A stretch of DNA of 20,505 nt from a virus, in the IMG/VR virus record IMGVR_UViG_3300000116_000325, positions 1-20,505 of that record; one strand, written 5' to 3'. The notes below the pieces were generated by a model. That model was given only the letters and a program-made list of their open reading frames with translations. It was not told where the DNA came from and did not search any database. The first letter of the stretch is position 1. Each line of letters begins with the position of its first letter. Positions 12,424-20,505 of this stretch are shown here, in pieces. The position numbers were made by a program, and so were the translations under genes.

Positions 12424-14833
12424 AATAATCAATAGTTTAAATACTGAACTAAAAAGAAAGTCTGATAAACTTGCTCAAAGAACTTTGATGCCTAAAGTTA
12501 AAAAGATTAAAAATCTTGATGGCGCAATTAGATATGCGTCAGGATTGGGTGAGATTCAAGTTAATACTAATTTCAATGTTCCTACTTTTGGTGGTGCAAA
12601 CAGATTAATAGGAACTCAACTTGATAGATTAAATATTCAAACACAATCTATAATAGGAAATAACACAGACGGAGAAGTTTTTGGTGGATTTGCTAAGTCA
12701 ATTGGTAATACAGATGGTGAAGTAGGTCTTGTTAAGTTTGTGAGTACTGCAGGGTTAGATAATGTTGTTACTCCAAACTTTAAAGTATATGCTTCTGGCG
12801 CACCACAAGCAATTAGTATAGCAAGTAAAGATATAGAGAAAAAGATAAATATTCAAAAGGTAGAAATAAATACTTTTCTTGATAGTCTACCTCAAGTTCT
12901 TGGAAGACCTTCGGGTGGTTTCCTTGGTTCCATTCTCAAAGTTGCAGGTATAACAGGAGGTTTAAATGGTTTGTTACAACAGATATCTCCTCTTGCAAAT
13001 ATATCAAATCAATTAAATAATATCAAAGACCAAGTTTTAGACCAAACAGGAATAAGCGGTTTTCTTGACCAAGTTAATAGTCTGGCAGATAATGTAACAA
13101 ACTATGTTAATACTTCTCTAGATGCAGTTTCAACTTCTCTTGGAGAAGCAATCGGTAATCCTTTATCAGAATTAGATAATGCTTTAAGTATTAATATTGG
13201 AGAAGAAACTTTTAGCACTAACCTTGGTGGATTCGCGAACGATTTATTAGAAAGTGTTACTGGAGACCTTCGTTCTCGTGCAAACAATTTTATTTCAGGA
13301 GCAATACCTGATGTTGAAATAGGAGGATTAGTTAGTGGTATTGTAAGTGATGATATTACGGAAATAGTATCTTCTGTTGGTAGGATAACTCAATATGACA
13401 ATGTAGTAAGAGAAAACCTTACTTTATTTGAACCTTGGAGTGCTGTTGAAAATGCTTCATCTCCAAGGGAAGCAATTTTTCAGATAGAAACGAACGGTAA
13501 GAAGAACGGAGCAAGTGCGGCAAATATTTCTTATGTGCAAGGTTTATATGCATCAATAATATCAAAGACCGAAAATAACACTTTCAATGCAGGACTATCT
13601 TCTGTTATTGCTACAGGTTCAAGTCCTTTACTTTCTGTCAATCCATTACCCCTTTCAAAGAAGTTTAGTTATGTTTCGTCTATAGAAGAACTTGAACTAG
13701 AGATATCAAGTAGACTTGTAGTAAGTGCCGCAAGGGAAGTAAGTAGTGTTGTTATTCATGCAACAGAAACATTCACAAATAAGAATATAGGTGCAGAAGA
13801 AATAGATGCAATACAGAAAAAACTAGGTGAAGATGAAATAGGTTATCACTATGTGATTAGAAGAGACGGAAGACTTCAACGCGGAAGACCTGTTGAGAAA
13901 GAAGGAAGTCATTGTCCCACAGGCAACTACGACGAAACTTCTATAGGTATTGTAATGGTAGGGGGTATTAATCGTGCCTCTACAGAACAGTCCTTTGAAA
14001 CCTCTAGTGCTTCATTTACACGCGCACAATATAACACATTAGAACAATTCCTTCAAGTGTTTTATAATAACTTTTCTGGTGGAGAAGTATTTGGTCATAG
14101 TGATATTGAAACAGATGAACTAGACCCTTATTTTGATGTGAGTGAATATATACTATCGTTATTTGGTAAAATAAATTCTTCATCATTAGGTGTTCGTGAA
14201 ATTGAAGGTGATTTTGAACCTACTGCTCCTGAAGGTATAACTGAAGAAACAGGACTAAATGCTCCAACAACTCGTGTTCAAGTTACTCCCGAAGAATTAA
14301 ATGTTGCTCCAGACGAAGTTCCAAAGGATGTTGAAGTTGTGGTTGATAATGATTCTAAGTTTAAAGTTATATATGAACCACAAAAAAAGAACTCCAATTT
14401 ACCTGTTGACCCTGATGCTTTATTAGATGATATACCAAGTAAGTTACAGAAACTTGCGAATTATATGAAAAGAGATATAAGAGTTACAAGTGGATATCGT
14501 GACCCAGAGCATAATAGAAGGGTAGGTGGTGCAAAGGGGTCTCCACATCTAACACGAAAGGCAGTAGATATAAGTAGAAGTGATAGGGCACCAACTGAAG
14601 GAGGATGGAGATACACATCGTCCTTGATGAGTGATGCCCAAGTTGCTGATTTGGTGCAAAAAGCGTCCGAGTTGGGATTTAAAGGTATTGGAATATATAA
14701 TGATTATTTGCATCTTGATACTAGGTCGGGCAAAAAATGTTGGGCAACATCTAAAATAGTGAGAGTTTCTTCTATTCCAAGATTTGCACAGATAGCAACA
14801 GTTCTAAGAAATAATAATTGGGATAATGTATGA
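12416..14833 (+). CDS. tail-associated dual wall hydrolase: amidase plus M15-type peptidase, 805 aa
   Basis: Residues 1 to about 420 are helical and Gly/Ser/Asn-rich with no recognised domain, probably a structural anchor. About 425-600 is an amidase of the AmpD/T7-lysozyme/PGRP type: SSVVIHAT with H448, GYHYVIRRDGR (476-486), GSHCP with H499, and GHSDIETDELDPYF with H561 and D570; the likely zinc ligands are H448, H561 and D570. About 645-790 is an M15-type peptidase: VTSGYRDPEHN, SPHLTRKAVD (H711, D718) and YLHLDTR (H766), the three zinc ligands. It would cut the glycan-peptide bond and a peptide cross-bridge in the wall. GTG 12416 is preferred over TTG 12395 because AAGGAG lies 6 bases upstream; it overlaps the gp5-like gene by 8 bases. 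Confidence 0.8.
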   Translation: MSKIINSLNTELKRKSDKLAQRTLMPKVKKIKNLDGAIRYASGLGEIQVNTNFNVPTFGGANRLIGTQLDRLNIQTQSIIGNNTDGEVFGGFAKSIGNTDGEVGLVKFVSTAGLDNVVTPNFKVYASGAPQAISIASKDIEKKINIQKVEINTFLDSLPQVLGRPSGGFLGSILKVAGITGGLNGLLQQISPLANISNQLNNIKDQVLDQTGISGFLDQVNSLADNVTNYVNTSLDAVSTSLGEAIGNPLSELDNALSINIGEETFSTNLGGFANDLLESVTGDLRSRANNFISGAIPDVEIGGLVSGIVSDDITEIVSSVGRITQYDNVVRENLTLFEPWSAVENASSPREAIFQIETNGKKNGASAANISYVQGLYASIISKTENNTFNAGLSSVIATGSSPLLSVNPLPLSKKFSYVSSIEELELEISSRLVVSAAREVSSVVIHATETFTNKNIGAEEIDAIQKKLGEDEIGYHYVIRRDGRLQRGRPVEKEGSHCPTGNYDETSIGIVMVGGINRASTEQSFETSSASFTRAQYNTLEQFLQVFYNNFSGGEVFGHSDIETDELDPYFDVSEYILSLFGKINSSSLGVREIEGDFEPTAPEGITEETGLNAPTTRVQVTPEELNVAPDEVPKDVEVVVDNDSKFKVIYEPQKKNSNLPVDPDALLDDIPSKLQKLANYMKRDIRVTSGYRDPEHNRRVGGAKGSPHLTRKAVDISRSDRAPTEGGWRYTSSLMSDAQVADLVQKASELGFKGIGIYNDYLHLDTRSGKKCWATSKIVRVSSIPRFAQIATVLRNNNWDNV

Positions 14834-16518
14834 CAACTAAAAAAGACAATTATAAAGCAAGAACAGAGGAAGAGGGTTTAGGTATTGGTTCCGAACTATC
14901 TGTTGGTGTTCCTGATAATGGCATGCAAAATGCTTCGGGTGATTATCCTAAGAGAGAATATAATTTTGGTTCTTCGGTTAACAAAGCAACAGTTGGAACC
15001 AAGGTAAACAAACTCTACACAGGTGGTGGAGATATAGGTGTTCCTTTAAATATTCCAGAACAGATGCCTTCTCAGTATCCATTCAATCAAGTAGATGAAA
15101 CTCCTAGTGGACATGTCATTGAGATGGACGATACTCCAGGAGGAGAAAGAGTTCTTATAAAACATCGTAAAGGTTCTGGTGTAGAATTACGCGCAGATGG
15201 AACTGTTGTGATATCTGCTTTGAATAATAAGGTTGAGGTGACAGGGGGAGACCAAACTGTTATTATTGAAGGTCATGGTAATCTCGTATACAACGGAAAT
15301 CTTAACCTCAAAGTAAGTGGTGACTATAATGTTGAGGTTGGCGGTAACTACAATGTAGATGTTGCAGGTTATGCTCAAAAGAGAATCGGAGGATTCTATT
15401 CCAAAGCGGTTACAGGAAATGTCGCGCAAAAATACATGGGAAGTAAATCAGAGAAGATTTTAGGTAATAGTATCACTCTTAGATTAGGTGATGATGACTA
15501 TATTGTTAAAGGAACAAGAAATGATGTTACCGATGGTAATCATGAAATTTCCTCTGGTGAAAACTTACTCATTTCTGGTGAAAAAACTGCAGAGATGATA
15601 GGTAGAAAAACTTCTATTACAGGGTCAGATATAATAAATGTTCAAGGTTCTTATGGAACTATTGGTGGTGCGTTCGTTAGATTTACAGGGCAGACTTACT
15701 CAGGGGCACTTAAAAAAAGAGTTTACGGTGGTGGAGATAATTATGTCACAGGGGGAACACCAAGTGTTGATTCTGATGGTAGTGGAAATATATCAATTTC
15801 TGGTATTGACAGTGGTTCTTCAGGTGTTTTATCTTCAAGTGATTCTGATGGTGAAGGTAATGTTGCAACAACATATTCTTCAGGAGAGGACTTTGCTTCA
15901 AGTTCGGATTATGAGACTGCAATATTCCACGGAAGTCTTCATGGTGTTGCAAAGAAAGCACAAATGGCAGATAATGCAAACAAATCTATTATGGCAACAG
16001 TATCAATGAATGCGGTTTCTTTAAATCCATTATTTGCAATTGGTGGTTTGAAAGCATTACCAAAAAGTTCTTTATTATCCAACTTCAACTTAGAAGCAGA
16101 AGATGTTCTTCATGCAACTGTTGAACCCGATAATATCGCCAAAATTGCTCTAGGTAAAATACCTCAAAATGATGAAACAAGCGCACATCTAAAAATTAAC
16201 CCCATAAAAGTAGTAAGTGTTGACCCTGATGACTATGTACGAGACCTCAGTTATGGTAAAGAACATTATAATCAGACATTCTTAAAAACACCTAGAACTG
16301 CAGAAATAAGAAGTGCGTTCAGAAATAAAGAGACAAGAGAGGATGGTATTTTAGGTGCTACTCTTGTTGCGGAAGGACTGTTAAATCAGAACTATAATTC
16401 TAAGGTTCCAAGTGGGAAATTAAGTGGAAGAGTTGTTGGTAAAGAAGCAAGTTCAAAATATGGTTATACACCGATAGGTAATTCTATAGAGAATAGAGGA
16501 AAAAGGTTTAGAAAATGA
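14830..16518 (+). CDS. gp5C/VgrG-like beta-helix spike protein, 562 aa
   Basis: Residues about 91-300 form a repetitive beta-strand region starting PSGHVIEMDDTPGGERVLI (92-110), then KHRKGSGVELRADGTVVISA (111-130), followed by short V/I-x-G-rich strands. This is the pattern of the triple beta-helix needle of T4 gp5C and VgrG spikes. A Gly/Ser/Asp-rich linker follows (about 300-355), then a separate domain starting FHGSLHGVAKKAQMADNAN with an AEIRSAFRN segment and a polar end. In T4 the needle is the third part of gp5; here it is its own gene two genes after the OB protein. It overlaps its neighbours on both sides (ATGA). The needle would form the membrane-piercing tip at the hub. Confidence 0.72.
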   Translation: MTTKKDNYKARTEEEGLGIGSELSVGVPDNGMQNASGDYPKREYNFGSSVNKATVGTKVNKLYTGGGDIGVPLNIPEQMPSQYPFNQVDETPSGHVIEMDDTPGGERVLIKHRKGSGVELRADGTVVISALNNKVEVTGGDQTVIIEGHGNLVYNGNLNLKVSGDYNVEVGGNYNVDVAGYAQKRIGGFYSKAVTGNVAQKYMGSKSEKILGNSITLRLGDDDYIVKGTRNDVTDGNHEISSGENLLISGEKTAEMIGRKTSITGSDIINVQGSYGTIGGAFVRFTGQTYSGALKKRVYGGGDNYVTGGTPSVDSDGSGNISISGIDSGSSGVLSSSDSDGEGNVATTYSSGEDFASSSDYETAIFHGSLHGVAKKAQMADNANKSIMATVSMNAVSLNPLFAIGGLKALPKSSLLSNFNLEAEDVLHATVEPDNIAKIALGKIPQNDETSAHLKINPIKVVSVDPDDYVRDLSYGKEHYNQTFLKTPRTAEIRSAFRNKETREDGILGATLVAEGLLNQNYNSKVPSGKLSGRVVGKEASSKYGYTPIGNSIENRGKRFRK

Positions 16519-17117
16519 ATGTACTCCCTGACCCAAAATATAATCCCGACTTACATGGTTTTGTAAATTCTAAAACAAGACTTGAACGTGGGATAACTAT
16601 GGCAAAATTCTTAGGTGCATATGGAGACAAAACATCTTTGAATCATATAAGAAATGAATCTGTACGCAAACAGATTGCTCGTAACCTAACTTTACATGCA
16701 AGAGCAATAAATATGGTGAACGGTAATACCAATAGATTTAATGATGTAAGAATTATTGTAAGTGAAGGAATCTATAATAGACAGGCACTCTCAGATTTTG
16801 ATAGTCAGGAGATGATAGAAAAAGCATTTGGAGAAACTGTATATTATCAAGTCATAGATACTGATGGTAAGATTGACTTTGAGAAAACATTTGATGTTGC
16901 AGAATATTGGAAAGACCATATAAAATTTAAGGAACTTGTATTAGATTATGATGAGTATAATACAGACGGAAGTTTAACAGGACAGATTGGATTGACAATG
17001 CCAATTGTTCCAACCTCATATGATATCATTGATTCTGAGTTTAAACAAAAAATAAATACAGTGTTTAATAATAATATTTTTACTAAAAACGAACTTACCG
17101 AAATAATTCCAAGATAA
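16515..17117 (+). CDS. hypothetical protein between spike and gp25 genes, 200 aa
   Basis: I recognise no named family. Visible features are KTSLNHIRNESVRKQIARNL (about 39-58), a helical NLTLHARAINMVN stretch, RFNDVRIIVSEGIYNR (about 74-89) and an acidic C-terminal half. The gene starts inside the spike stop (ATGA) with an AAAGG ribosome site, and it is in the middle of the hub/wedge operon, so a virion or baseplate-assembly role is likely. The first segment looks like a conserved motif of marine phage baseplate-region proteins, but I cannot tie it to a T4 gene number. Confidence 0.55.
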   Translation: MNVLPDPKYNPDLHGFVNSKTRLERGITMAKFLGAYGDKTSLNHIRNESVRKQIARNLTLHARAINMVNGNTNRFNDVRIIVSEGIYNRQALSDFDSQEMIEKAFGETVYYQVIDTDGKIDFEKTFDVAEYWKDHIKFKELVLDYDEYNTDGSLTGQIGLTMPIVPTSYDIIDSEFKQKINTVFNNNIFTKNELTEIIPR

Positions 17118-17131
17118 ACCGATTAAAAACA

Positions 17132-17139
17132 TATAAATA
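17132..17139 (+). promoter_or_regulatory. T4-type late promoter, leaderless arrangement for gp25
   Basis: Exact TATAAATA followed by GAACT and then ATG at 17145. With standard late-promoter spacing, the RNA would begin at the A of the start codon. No AGG or GGA sequence lies in the 27-base gap. Confidence 0.75.
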
Positions 17140-17144
17140 GAACT

Positions 17145-17594
17145 ATGACAAGAAGAGCATACTCACAAGAAGACGCAAATTTAGGAACCAACTCAGTTTC
17201 TATATCACGAAAGCGTGAATATAAGGATATAGACCTGACACTCGCGGTCAAACCAACGAGTGGTGATGTCTACAAGAAACTTGATGCGGCATCAGTTAAA
17301 CAATCAGTAAAAAATCTTATCATGACGAACCAACTTGAAAAACCATTTAGACCTAAATTTGGTGCAAATATAAGAAGTTTACTTTTTGAATTGATTGATA
17401 ATAATTCAGATGTATTAGTTAGGAAAAGACTTTTTTCTGCAATAACAAGGTCTGAACCAAGAGTAAGAGTATTAGATATTCAAGTATCCTATACTGATAA
17501 CTATAGTAATACTTTAGACACCACAATAACATTTAAAGTTTTGAACTCACCAGAGGTGTTTCAAATAACTACAAATCTCGCAAGGTTAAGATAA
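17145..17594 (+). CDS. 25: gp25 baseplate wedge protein, 149 aa
   Basis: Homologue of T4 gp25 (GPW_gp25 family), the wedge protein whose EPR motif orders the sheath handshake in contractile systems. Recognisable: SVSISRKREYKDIDLTLAV (17-35), SVKQSVKNLIMTNQLEKPFRPKFG (50-73) and SEPRVRV with E104, P105, R106. Length is slightly above T4 gp25 (132). There is no ribosome site, and an exact late promoter sits 5 bases before the ATG. The next gene (gp6) starts 1 base after its stop, and gp25 and gp6 belong to the same conserved wedge core. Confidence 0.93.
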   Translation: MTRRAYSQEDANLGTNSVSISRKREYKDIDLTLAVKPTSGDVYKKLDAASVKQSVKNLIMTNQLEKPFRPKFGANIRSLLFELIDNNSDVLVRKRLFSAITRSEPRVRVLDIQVSYTDNYSNTLDTTITFKVLNSPEVFQITTNLARLR

Positions 17595-17595
17595 A

Positions 17596-19422
17596 ATGGC
17601 AACAACAATAAATTCAACAGATTTAGATTTTGATTCAATAAAGAATAATCTCAAGACTTCTCTTCAAAATTCTGGAGAGTTTAATGATTATAACTTTGAA
17701 GCATCAGGTCTGTCAAGTATATTAGATGTACTTGCATACAATACACACTACAATGGTCTTATCGCAAACTTTGCATTAAACGAATCTTTTTTGAGTACTG
17801 CACAACTTAGAGGTTCTGTTTTATCTCTTGCAGAGGGTATTGGATATGTACCACGCTCAAGAACTTCATCTCAAGCACTCGTAAACCTATCATTAAATTT
17901 GAGTGGAGTATCAGGTAGACCATCTACTGTCCAAATAAATGATGGGTTAAAATTTAATTCAAGTGTTGATGATTTAAACTATGTGTTTCAAACACGAGAA
18001 GATTTAACTGCAACCGATGATGGTAATGGAATATATTCTTTCAAAGATGTATCAGGAAGTGCCAATATAAAAATACTTGAAGGTACATTAAGAACTAAAA
18101 CTTTCCTTGCTTTGAAATCTTCGGACAATCCAATTTATGTCATACCCGACAAGAACCTAGACATATCAACTACTATTGTAAGAGTTTTTGAATCACCCTC
18201 TTCTTCTTCCTTTGTTACATATGGTAACTTACAGAACGCAAGAACAATAAATGAAAACTCTACACTGTATATACTAAGAGAAGCACCAAATGGTTTCTAT
18301 GAATTATCTTTTGGTAATGGTGTTACATTAGGTAAAGCACCTTCTGTTGGTAGTAAAATAGAAGTAGAGTATCTTTCTACTGCAGGAATACTCGCAAATA
18401 CTGCAAAGATATTTACTGCACAAAACTCAATAACAATAAACTCTGTGAACTATCCTGTTACAGTTTCTACTGTATCAAATGCTATTGGTGGTAACGCAAA
18501 GGAAACAATAGAGAGTATTCGTAAGAATGCACCATTCCAATATGCATCACAAAACAGAATGGTAACTGCAAGTGATTATGCTTCATTAATACTCAAGAAC
18601 TATTCTACATTTATAAGTGACATACAATCCTTTGGTGGAGAAGATGCTCTTGAACCAGAATATGGTACAGTATTTGTTTCAATACTTTTCAACGATGATG
18701 TTGATGCCGCAACACAACAAAACATTAAAGACGAGGTAGTACAATTGTCGGACGAGTTGTCAGTTGCATCTTTCACTACTAAGTTTGAAGACCCTATCAC
18801 AACATTCATTGAAGTACAAACATTCTTCCAATTTAATGATAATTTAACAACACTCGCAAGAAATACTATACAGAATAATGTCAATGATGTTATATCAACT
18901 TACTTTACAAACAACACAGGTAAGTTCAATCAGTCATTCAGAAGGTCAAACCTATTGTCCTTAGTAGATGCTTCTAGTGCGGCAGTATTATCTTCAAGAC
19001 AAGATGTAAAATTACAAAGAAGATTTACACCAACTTTGACTGCGGTACAAGACCATAAGTTAAGATATGCCGCACCTCTTGCAACACCCGATGATGTTAA
19101 TTATAGAGTTACGAGTGACCAATTTACTTTTGGTGGTAATGCATGTATATTAAGAAACAAATTAAATACAAACAAACTAGAAGTATTTGATACGGCACAA
19201 AATGTTGTGGTAGTAGATAATGTTGGAGATTACTCTGGAGACACTATCAATATAGTAGGTCTAAGAGTTGATGCAATATTAGGTGGAAATGGTTTCATTA
19301 AATTAAGTGCAACTCCTGCAAACCAGAGTGCGGTTGCGCCACTAAGACAAGATGTTATTAGACTTGACGGAGATAAGTCATTCACTTCAATCGTTGATGT
19401 GGAAGATGGAGTTATTAGTTAA
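17596..19422 (+). CDS. 6: gp6 baseplate wedge protein (gpJ-like), 608 aa
   Basis: Homologue of T4 gp6 (660 residues), the dimerising core of the baseplate wedge that forms the inner ring. The N-terminal signature is strong: LDFDSIKNNLKTSLQNSGEF (10-29), then LSSILDVLAYNTHYNGLIAN (39-58) and ESFLSTAQLRGSVLSLAEGIGYVPRS (63-88). The middle has ETIESIRKNAPFQYASQNRMVTASDY, the baseplate-J-like segment. It begins 1 base after gp25 with an AAGG ribosome site. The stop overlaps the next ATG (TAATG). Confidence 0.93.
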   Translation: MATTINSTDLDFDSIKNNLKTSLQNSGEFNDYNFEASGLSSILDVLAYNTHYNGLIANFALNESFLSTAQLRGSVLSLAEGIGYVPRSRTSSQALVNLSLNLSGVSGRPSTVQINDGLKFNSSVDDLNYVFQTREDLTATDDGNGIYSFKDVSGSANIKILEGTLRTKTFLALKSSDNPIYVIPDKNLDISTTIVRVFESPSSSSFVTYGNLQNARTINENSTLYILREAPNGFYELSFGNGVTLGKAPSVGSKIEVEYLSTAGILANTAKIFTAQNSITINSVNYPVTVSTVSNAIGGNAKETIESIRKNAPFQYASQNRMVTASDYASLILKNYSTFISDIQSFGGEDALEPEYGTVFVSILFNDDVDAATQQNIKDEVVQLSDELSVASFTTKFEDPITTFIEVQTFFQFNDNLTTLARNTIQNNVNDVISTYFTNNTGKFNQSFRRSNLLSLVDASSAAVLSSRQDVKLQRRFTPTLTAVQDHKLRYAAPLATPDDVNYRVTSDQFTFGGNACILRNKLNTNKLEVFDTAQNVVVVDNVGDYSGDTINIVGLRVDAILGGNGFIKLSATPANQSAVAPLRQDVIRLDGDKSFTSIVDVEDGVIS

Positions 19423-20402
19423 TGCCTCACAATAACGATAACACTCTCAAGGATTTAAACCGACGCGACCTTGCGTTTGGTAAATATTCTGTAAAGGAAA
19501 TTCTTCCTGAGTTTTTCCGTACAGAGTATCCTAAGTTAATCACATTACTTGATGAGTATTATCATTTTGAGAAGTCCGATGACTCTCCTTCTAAACTTGT
19601 GGACGAACTCTTTCTCAGTAGAGACATAACACAGAATGACCTTGACTTACTCACCTTTATTGAAGATGAGTTGTTATTGGGTCAGTCTTTCTTTGAAGGT
19701 TTCCAAGACAAACGCGCGGCATCAAAATACTCTAATGTGTTGTTTAGGTCAAAGGGTACAAAGTATTCTATACAACAATTCTTTAGAACATTCTTTGGTA
19801 TAGACCCTGACATCGTATACACAAAGAATCAAGTATTTAATGTGGGTGATGATATTGGGGCAGAGAGTCAGAAGTTTATTACCAACAATAAGTTGTATCA
19901 GAAACACGCAATACTTATTAAGTCAGAACTTGAACAGAACAAATGGAAAGATGCATATAAACTTTTCGTTCACCCTGCAGGAACCTTTCTAGGTTCAGAA
20001 ATACAAATAGTAAGTAGTGTTGTTGATACAGTTATTGCTCCAGATGTTACTATCCAAGAACCTGCACCAATCGCGGTATCAAGTGTTGCGAATCTATCAC
20101 CTCTTGCATTTATTGACCATACATCACTTGTAGATGATTTCAATACTGACTCTTCAGGAATACTCAGTAGGATAAGACCAGAACTTGTTAATCCAAGTGA
20201 GTTCTCAACCTTTACTGTTCAAGAGATAAATAATCAGTATGGAAGTTTACGAGAGGCACAGATTGCATCCTCACCAACCTTTGATGATTCAGACCAAGAC
20301 TTCTCTAACAACTTCTCGTTCGAGACATTAGACCAAGGAAGACATGTATTTTATAGTGCAGACTCCGACCAATATTTATTAAATCTTGGACATCTGAGTT
20401 AA
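19422..20402 (+). CDS. gp7-like baseplate wedge protein, 326 aa
   Basis: Shows the pattern of a conserved marine T4-like baseplate protein found after gp6: SVKEILPEFFRTEYPKLITL (23-42) with DEYYHF, a SRDIT-x-NDL segment (66-74), and LFRSKGTKYSIQQFFRTFFG (107-126). In T4 gene 7 follows 6 and encodes a 1032-residue wedge protein; this one is far shorter, so it may be a reduced gp7 or a different wedge protein carrying the same N-terminal domain. Start ATG 19422 overlaps the gp6 stop and has a GGAG upstream. A late promoter follows its stop. Confidence 0.6.
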   Translation: MPHNNDNTLKDLNRRDLAFGKYSVKEILPEFFRTEYPKLITLLDEYYHFEKSDDSPSKLVDELFLSRDITQNDLDLLTFIEDELLLGQSFFEGFQDKRAASKYSNVLFRSKGTKYSIQQFFRTFFGIDPDIVYTKNQVFNVGDDIGAESQKFITNNKLYQKHAILIKSELEQNKWKDAYKLFVHPAGTFLGSEIQIVSSVVDTVIAPDVTIQEPAPIAVSSVANLSPLAFIDHTSLVDDFNTDSSGILSRIRPELVNPSEFSTFTVQEINNQYGSLREAQIASSPTFDDSDQDFSNNFSFETLDQGRHVFYSADSDQYLLNLGHLS

Positions 20403-20409
20403 AAAAGTA

Positions 20410-20417
20410 TATAAATA
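20410..20417 (+). promoter_or_regulatory. T4-type late promoter
   Basis: Exact TATAAATA followed by G, 8 bases after the gp7-like stop and 24 bases before the ATG at 20442, with an AGGA ribosome site between. This is the classic late-promoter layout in the window. Confidence 0.8.
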
Positions 20418-20441
20418 GAATAAAGAATTAGGATATTATAA

Positions 20442-20505
20442 ATGGCAAAGCAAACATTAAATAAGGGAAGTTCTGCGAACGACGGCACAGGTGATACACT
20501 TCGTG
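20442..20505 (+). CDS. partial structural protein, N-terminus only
   Basis: Runs off the window. The 21 visible residues include KGSSANDGTGDTLR (8-21), the start motif of many marine phage fibre and baseplate-pin proteins (normally followed by a segment ending KVN-NF). T4 genes 8-10 follow 7, so a gp10-like or fibre-attachment protein is likely, but the C-terminal part that would decide is missing. Confidence 0.6.
   Translation, partial: MAKQTLNKGSSANDGTGDTLR

Noticed and set aside
15638-16009. Second plus-strand frame of 123 codons inside the spike gene
   Set aside because: Low-complexity out-of-frame shadow (Val/Leu/Gln-rich) within a well-supported gene; no start signals.
1-20505. tRNA genes, CRISPR repeats, insertion sequences, integrase or host metabolic genes
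   Set aside because: None seen on reading both strands; short repeats found are promoter elements or coding coincidences.

Overview
The window is a piece of an AT-rich, T4-like tailed phage (contractile-tail myovirus) genome. The evidence is a nearly complete set of T4 baseplate and tail proteins (relatives of gp4, gp48, gp53, gp27, gp5, gp25, gp6 and gp26), a gp32-type single-stranded DNA binding protein, the late-transcription coactivator gp33, and six exact copies of the T4 late promoter octamer TATAAATA. Sequence style (compact, low GC, zinc-free gp32, short hypothetical genes ahead of gp33-gp32) resembles marine T4-like phages such as those of cyanobacteria or SAR11-type hosts. The host itself cannot be read from the sequence.

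Region 1 (1-3943, plus strand) is the early/replication side. Three consensus-like sigma70 promoters, each with a 17-base spacer and an extended -10 (TGn), drive small genes: unknowns, an HExxH metalloprotease of SprT type, a conserved phage protein distantly like pyrimidine-dimer glycosylases, an SH3-barrel protein, then gp33 and gp32. A strong intrinsic terminator closes gp32.

Region 2 (3942-8166, minus strand) reads gp4 (head-completion nuclease), an unrecognised conserved protein, a tube-fold (gp19/gp54-like) protein, gp26 and a probable tape measure. The gp26 stop codon lies in a T8 tract, and a 57-codon open frame continues in exactly the -1 frame. It has no convincing start of its own, so a programmed -1 frameshift making a gp26-gp51-like fusion, like the lambda G/GT tail chaperones, is the most interesting prediction here.

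Region 3 (8175-20505, plus strand) is one long, tightly coupled baseplate operon: gp48, gp53, gp27-like hub, a gp5-like OB-fold/lysozyme protein, an 805-residue protein joining an amidase and an M15-type peptidase, a separate gp5C-like beta-helix needle, an unknown, gp25, gp6, a gp7-like wedge protein and the start of another structural gene. T4 gp5 functions thus appear split over several genes, and the lysozyme domain seems to have lost its catalytic glutamate while two other wall-cutting domains have been added.

Two genes (gp25 and the 195-residue protein) have an exact TATAAATA exactly 5 bases before their ATG and no Shine-Dalgarno, which predicts leaderless late mRNAs. No tRNA, CRISPR array, IS element or integrase was seen. 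There is no gene-free stretch above 300 bases.
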